A DNA stretch of 64,000 nucleotides from Acanthacorydalis orientalis (Eukaryota; Arthropoda; Insecta; Megaloptera; Corydalidae): positions 4,862,446-4,926,445 of the forward strand of contig CM068325.1 of the NCBI GenBank assembly GCA_034766995.1, in the 5' to 3' direction. Within the stretch, counting starts at the first letter, position 1; the number at the start of each line of letters is the position of its first letter. Made by a program: the position numbers and the translations under genes. Below the pieces are notes generated by a model that saw only the letters and a program-made list of their open reading frames with translations, made no database searches and had not been told where the DNA came from. Positions 58,501 through 64,000 of the stretch are shown piece by piece.

Positions 58501-59181
58501 TTTACGTCTTGAGTGGATTTTCTCATACGTGAATCCGTAAATCGGGCCAGAATCTCCGACCAGACGACCGTCCAGTCCTGTATATCGTCCCGGACGATCC
58601 AGAAAAGGCAGAAGAGGTATAGATCTAGTGATGCGATCGATAGGATCTAGATGCAGGTAGATCTGGTATGTAGATAGATCTAGTTGCTCACGGACTGACG
58701 TGTCGAGCGGCGCTGTTGCCCGCGTGGGCGCAACGTCGAACCGGCAATCGACGAAACAAAACGCGATCGTCATAGCGAATTCCGTCGCTCGCGTTTTCGT
58801 CGATCCGTCGAGAAACACTTTCACCGCGGAAGAAATGCGTCGGAGCGCACATTCACATACAAGCGGCCGGAGCCGCACGAACCGAACGTCGGTCGGATCG
58901 CTCTGTCCCTGTCGCGCGCGCGCTGCCGCCCGCGTGCGTCGCGCTCGCTCGCCCGCGTTTCGGACGACACGCACGGGTGATTTTTTTTCACCGATTTCTT
59001 CACGCCGGCTTTTTTTCGTCGATCTGGTGTCTCGTCATCGCTCGATCAAATCAGGAAGAAGAAACGGTCGACTGTTAAATCGGACGGGTTTTTTTTTCCT
59101 CGTCTCTCTCTCCTCTGTCGCTCGGTTCGGTTTTTGTCGGCGTTTTTGTTTTTTTCGGTAACGGACGGGGAAACTTTCGGG
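58501..59181. other. Spacer without a recognised gene
   Basis: CpG-rich at 58700-58980, T-rich afterwards; (GATA)-like runs near 58620-58680. No gene supported. Confidence 0.4.
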
Positions 59182-59800
59182 CCGGTAGGAAAACAGTTGC
59201 GGTTTGTAACGTCGAGATTCGTATACAAAAACGCAAGTACTTTCCTACTACTCTAGTATTTCTACATTTTATGTCGGTGGGAAAATAATTACGGTTTTTT
59301 GTATGAATTTGAACGTCATAAACCGCAACTATTTTCCTACTGACCTAATATATTTACAAATTAAGTCGTTAGGAAAATAATTACGGTTTTCTATATGAAT
59401 TCAAATGTCATAAACAGCAACTATTTTCCCACCGAACTAATATTTTTACAAATTAGGACGGTAGGAAAATAATTGCGGTGTATAACGTAGAAATTCGTAC
59501 ACAAAAACGCAACTATTTTCCTACCAACCTAATATGTAGACATATTAGGTCGGTAGGAAAACGTTGCGGTTTATAACATTGAAATACTTATACAAAAACG
59601 CAACTATTTTCCTACCAGCCTAATATATTTACATATTAGGCGGTAGGAAAACAGTTACGGTTTATAACGTTGAAATTCGTATACAAAAACGCAACTATTT
59701 TCCTACCAACCCAATATGTAGACATATTAGGTCGGTAGGAAAATAATTGCGGTTTTTAACGTGTAAATTCGTATACGAAACCGCAACACCGTTCGTACCG
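59182..59800. repeat. Palindromic repeat cluster, subfamily lacking one arm base
   Basis: About six arm pairs whose left arms read AACGCAACTATTTTCCTACC rather than ACCGCAATTATT, with the spacer TTGAAATTCGTATACAAA. A recognisable local subfamily. Confidence 0.9.
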
Positions 59801-60384
59801 ACACGTGTCAGTCTGCCCGTTCGGTTTTTTCGAAATCATCTTCACGACCGTACCCGGAATCGAATTCCGAGCGCGTGACGTGAAAGGGCGTTGAATTCTA
59901 TACATTTTGTACGAATTTCAGTCGATTTTGAAAGTAGGTACGCCTTCTATAGCATTTTTAAAACAGACTCGACTGATATCCACTCATCGCTCTATCATTC
60001 TCGTCCTGTTCTCCCTTTTTTTTTGAAAAAAATCACATACGGTCGTTTTATTCAATTTAAATCTCGATCAGACTTGATAGAAGAGTATGATGATAGAAGA
60101 GTATCTGATTTATCTGCTTTTTAATTGAAATTAAAACCGACACGGATCGTTCGTGTCCGTCGTCGGTTTAAAACCGAGTCCGTGCCTGCGCTATTATAAC
60201 ATTTTTGTGGGCGTAGCAGATTTCAATAAATTAAACGTGCACATAAAAAAAAAACACTTTCTCCACTTAACAAGTACGATTTTTTCCACGCGAATGAGCT
60301 GCCGAAGCCGTTACGTTCTTCCGGATTCAGGTTTAAATCCAATTCGTATTTTAATGTTTCTTTTTTCTTTCTTCAATGTATGTG

Positions 60385-60419
<35 letters not shown>

Positions 60420-60763
60420 TTGGTAATATTTACGGCATTCGGTCGGACGATTAAAAAAAAAAGAAATTCTTCATGAGAGACAGTTTGTAGTGTTTTTAAG
60501 TGAACTCGGATCCATACTGGTGGATCGACTGGGAGACTTTCAAGAGGGACTGTTCTGAATCGCCGGTACAGACGGATTTTTTTTTTGGGGGATTTTTTTT
60601 TCCAGTTTTCGTCGAATTTGGACGGTTTGTTCCTCTTTGCGATGGTATGTGATTTGTTGAGGGGGGGGGGGATTTCCTGGATAGTACAATCGGGGAATGT
60701 GATGGGGTTTGGGTGGTCGGTGGGAAAGTTTTTTTGGGAAAGAAAAATGTTAGAAATTCCTGA
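59801..60763. other. AT-rich spacer without a recognised gene
   Basis: Contains a short TA/TG tract at 60386-60420. 60626-60660 resembles the CTCTTTCNAACGGTATGTAATTT core of satellite S2. Confidence 0.4.
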
Positions 60764-60790
60764 TATATATATTATATATATATATATTAT

Positions 60791-60829
<39 letters not shown>
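60764..60829. repeat. (TA)n microsatellite
   Basis: TA tract with repeated ATATTATATA phase breaks. Confidence 0.93.
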
Positions 60830-60831
<2 letters not shown>

Positions 60832-60834
60832 CAT

Positions 60835-61190
60835 AAAATCTTGACCAGCAGTCCTTAAAATGTCGATAAGTCTCGACCAGTGTCTTGAAAAATCTCATCA
60901 AAGTCCAAATCAATCCATAAATCGAATTCTGTCCGTCTTGAAGGCAAAATATTAACCCTATTATATCTCTGACTAACCGGGAACACATATCAATCGTTAA
61001 TAACCGACCAGAGGTCCTCAAAATGTCGATAAGTCTCGACCAGTGTCTTGAAAAATCGCATCAAGAGTCTAAACTAGTCAATAAATCGAATTCTCTCCCT
61101 CCTGGAGTCAAACCCTTGACCGTATTATATCTCTGGTCCGCCGAGAACGTGTTCCGATCGTTAAAAATCGACCGGCGGTCTTAAAAATGT
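60835..61190. repeat. ~163-bp satellite S3, inverted block, about two copies
   Basis: AAAATGTCGATAAGTCTCGA and CCAGTGTCTTGAAAAATC recur at about 60857 and 61021; reverse complement of the block at 62000-62770. Confidence 0.88.
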
Positions 61191-61824
61191 CGCTTCCGTC
61201 GTGTCCGTTCCGTGCCGGATTACAGGCCCGATCGTGGCCACTCGCTCGCCGGCGCACGGATTCGAAAGAGGCCCGCACGATAAACAAACAAACGAATAAG
61301 CGAATAAGTAAACCGCATCTACCGCGACGCAGGCAGGCAGGCAGGCAGACATGCGAAAATTTCACTCTCACTTATCTGACACGTGTGTGCGAGTTTGTGT
61401 GTGTCGAGAGGGGCGCGCGGGGGGGCCCCGAGGGGCACATGACCGGTTCGTAGAGGCACCACGCACGTCGAATCGCTGCTGTGTTCTACCTACGCGGCGT
61501 GTGTGTGTGTGTGTGTGTACGTGTGTACGTGTGTGTGTGCGCGCGAATTCGAATGATGTCTTTTTCGTAACCACTTTTACTTTCACCCGCCGCTGAAGAA
61601 ATGCGCGCGTTCCGAACGCGCTCGGCCGGTTCTCGACGTGCACGCGCCTCGAGGCTATGTGCGCGGCGATACGACGTAAACACACACACACACACACACG
61701 ATTTTCGTCGCACGACCTGATTCTCTAACACAGTTCTCGCCGTCTTCCGCGATTATGTTGCGTTCCGTACGTGGAATGTTTACTGTCTTTCCGGACAGTT
61801 CACTTCCGGACACACACACACATT

Positions 61825-61858
<34 letters not shown>

Positions 61859-61999
61859 TGCGTGTGTGTGTGAGAGAGATTTGCAAGAGAATTCGGCGAC
61901 AGAGCGAACGGAAACGCGACCCGGCGATGAAGAGGAGACCGAAAGGTCGGTCTCCGGTTCGATTCCGGGCGACTAATCGAGTCGGCCGGCGCCGAGCGC
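61191..61999. other. Spacer between opposed S3 blocks
   Basis: Contains GGCA repeats (61329-61347), TG/CA tracts (about 61495-61540, 61680-61700), (TA)n at 61829-61856 and an exact plus-strand B box GGTTCGATTCC at 61956-61966 with a five-base-pair T-arm-like stem. No gene recognised. Confidence 0.45.
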
Positions 62000-62770
62000 T
62001 GAGAAGTCTGATAGGGACTTTCAGCGATTGTCAAAATCGCTGAAAATCTGAGAGATTTCGATTCGTGGACCGGTTTGGAGTTCGATGAGATTTTTCAGAA
62101 AACAGCTGAAATTATCTACATTTTAAGGACTTCTGGTCGATTTCTAACGACTGTAATACGTACTCGACGGTCCAGAGATATACTAGGATCGACAGTTTGT
62201 CTCCAGGAGGGAGCGATTTCGATTTATCGATCGGTTGGGACTTCGATGAGATTTTTCAGAAAAACAGTCGAAACTTATCGACATTTTAAAGACCGCTGGT
62301 CGGGTTTTAAGGATTGTAATACGTTCTCGATGGTTCAGAGATACAACAGGGTGGACGGTTTGTCTTCAAGAGGGAGGGATTTCGATTTATCGATCTGTTT
62401 AGACCTTTGATGAGATTTCTCAGACACTGGTCGAGACTTATCGACATTTTAAAGACCGCTGGTCTATCTATACCGATTGTAATATGTTCCCGGTTGTCTC
62501 AGTGATATAGTAGGGTCAACAGTTTGTCTCCAAGAGGGAGGGATTTCGATCCATGGACCTGTTTAGACTTTTGATGAGATTTTTCAAGACACTGGTCGAG
62601 ACTTATCGACTTTTAAAGACTGCTGGTCGATTTCTAAGGACTGTGATACGTTCTCGACGGTTCAGAGATACACTAGGGACGACGGTTTGTCTCCGGGAGG
62701 AAGAGAACTCGGTTCGTGGACCGGTTGGGACTTCGATTAGATTTTTTCAGGCACCGGTCGAGACGCAATT
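62000..62770. repeat. ~163-bp satellite S3, about 4.5 copies
   Basis: CGATGAGATTTTTCAGA-type words recur at about 62084, 62246, 62408 and 62572, each with GTCGAGACTTATCGACATTT, GTTCTCGACGGTTCAGAGAT and GTTTGTCTCCAGGAGGGA. Confidence 0.9.
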
Positions 62771-63062
62771 CGGACGAAATGTTCGTGATTTAATCCTATT
62801 TCGAATCACACATGATTCGTTTTATTTTATAACAATTTTGCACTGACATACTTGCATATTTGCAACATTTTGACTGGCATATTTGCACTGACAGTAACCG
62901 AATAACAATCGAGCAGTCAGAATTTTACGAATAGAACTCAATTTTAATCAACTCAATTTTACGAATAGAACTCTGTGCGGATCGAGCGCCAAGTTCGAAA
63001 ATCGAGTATCGTGCGGCGGAATGAAGAAAGTTGAATATTTTTTCAATTATCTATCTATCTAA

Positions 63063-63065
<3 letters not shown>
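62771..63065. other. AT-rich spacer, nothing recognised
   Basis: Only a short duplicated ACTCAATTTTACGAATAGAA block at about 62925-62970. Confidence 0.5.
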
Positions 63066-63127
<62 letters not shown>

Positions 63128-63175
63128 ATATGTATTTATACACGTATACATATGTATGGATATATAGATATAAAC
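63066..63175. repeat. (TA)n microsatellite
   Basis: About 55 bases of TA, then TATG and GATATA derivatives. Confidence 0.93.
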
Positions 63176-63686
63176 AAATTTAGAGTGAAGGAAATGTAGG
63201 CCCGCCACTTACAAATCAAACCAAATGGAATAAAACATCACGGCACGTAAAAACCAATCACGTCCGCATATTACGAAATACGGATTCTTGTTCATTGAAT
63301 GCTAATAAACAGATATCTCTTTATACACACACACACACACGATATATATATATAGATATAGATATATATGTGTATGTGTGTGTGTGCACACAAATTTGCT
63401 TATCTCGTCCGATCCGCACGGATCCGATGAATTTCTCTCATGAAACACGTTTCTTCGGCGCTGTTTTTTTTTCCTCTCCGATTGTAATTATTGAACATAC
63501 TTATTCTTGTCTGTTCGCACACACACACACACACATATGTGTGTATGTATTGGCTGTAAAAGGTGTACGTTTCGTCTAAAGAAAGTGAAATTAATTGATC
63601 TGTCGCACTTATAACCTACTTAAGACTTTTTGTACGGTAAAAATGTGAGCAGACAAGTCAGTATGAGATAATATATGATAGGTTTT

Positions 63687-63690
<4 letters not shown>
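63176..63690. other. Spacer with simple repeats, no gene recognised
   Basis: (CA)n and TA/GATA tracts at 63325-63392 and (CA)n at 63518-63535. Confidence 0.5.
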
Positions 63691-63746
<56 letters not shown>

Positions 63747-63759
63747 ATATATATATATA
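63691..63759. repeat. (TA)n microsatellite
   Basis: About 68 bases of TA with one TTTA break. Confidence 0.95.
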
Positions 63760-63819
63760 GTAAATCGTCGTTGATCCAAAAAGGCGAATGTAGTGAAGTG
63801 GATTTGCATCGACACACAG

Positions 63820-63960
63820 ATCTGTTTGAGACGCCACTGCAGGGCTATGAATCGAGATTATTTTTTTTATAAATTTGGTTCCCGATAAAGTACTTTTTTC
63901 TCTTTCTATCGGTATGTAATTTATTGAGATTACTGGATTGAACAGAATAGAAAAAGAGTG
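63820..63960. repeat. Diverged fragment resembling satellite S2
   Basis: GAGACGCCACTGCAG, then TTTTCTCTTTCTATCGGTATGTAATTTATTGAG parallel the S2 order (AACGCCACTGTAA ... TTTTCTCTTTCCAACGGTATATAATTTATTAG), with other parts changed. Confidence 0.6.
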
Positions 63961-64000
63961 AAGAATCGAATGATTGCGGATTGGATTTGTGTGCAAGCAC

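Noticed and set aside
61940..61975. Possible tRNA gene
   Set aside because: A T-arm-like stem-loop is present, but no acceptor, D or anticodon stem could be paired.

Overview
The window is eukaryotic nuclear DNA, almost certainly from an insect. The evidence is spliced genes with GT-AG introns, a ZAD-type C2H2 zinc-finger protein (a class expanded in insects), a CDC42 small-effector homologue of the insect type, and about 30 (TA)n microsatellites and many minisatellites. Exons are very GC- and CpG-rich (most codons end in C or G), while introns and spacers are AT-rich. Hymenoptera is a guess only. No reverse transcriptase, transposase or viral reading frame was recognised. All positions and copy counts were read by eye.

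Left part (1-13.3 kb): the 3' four exons of a dipeptidyl peptidase IV/DPP10-like serine peptidase (+, 2-4372) with an intact catalytic triad. Then comes repeat-rich spacer, then a divergent gene pair: an 81-residue CDC42 small effector (SPEC/CDC42SE) on the minus strand (10619-10315) and a ZAD plus six-finger C2H2 protein on the plus strand (11410-12697).

Middle (13.3-26.4 kb): a five-exon coiled-coil protein of about 550 residues (+, 14178-26367) that I cannot name. Its 9.3-kb first intron is full of minisatellites, and its third intron consists almost wholly of a ~90-bp tandem repeat.

Right part (28-64 kb): three ATG-bearing 5' coding exons on the plus strand (29526-29622, 49545-49908, 56561-56906). 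All end in phase 1 at good donors and none has a recognisable partner exon in the window, so they look like alternative first exons of one large gene continuing to the right. Between the first two, at 45545, lies a textbook recursive-splicing (ratchet) site, AG|GTAAGT, followed 73 bases later by GTGAGT. The same region holds nested satellites (82-bp inside 74-bp), two ~181-bp satellites, a 19-bp array and several clusters of a distinctive palindromic repeat with arms ACCGCAATTATTTTCCTACC / GGTAGGAAAATAATTGCGGT.

The genes do not form a pathway. The most distinctive content is the ratchet site with the alternative first exons, the palindromic repeat family, and 16-base cores shared between otherwise different tandem repeats.
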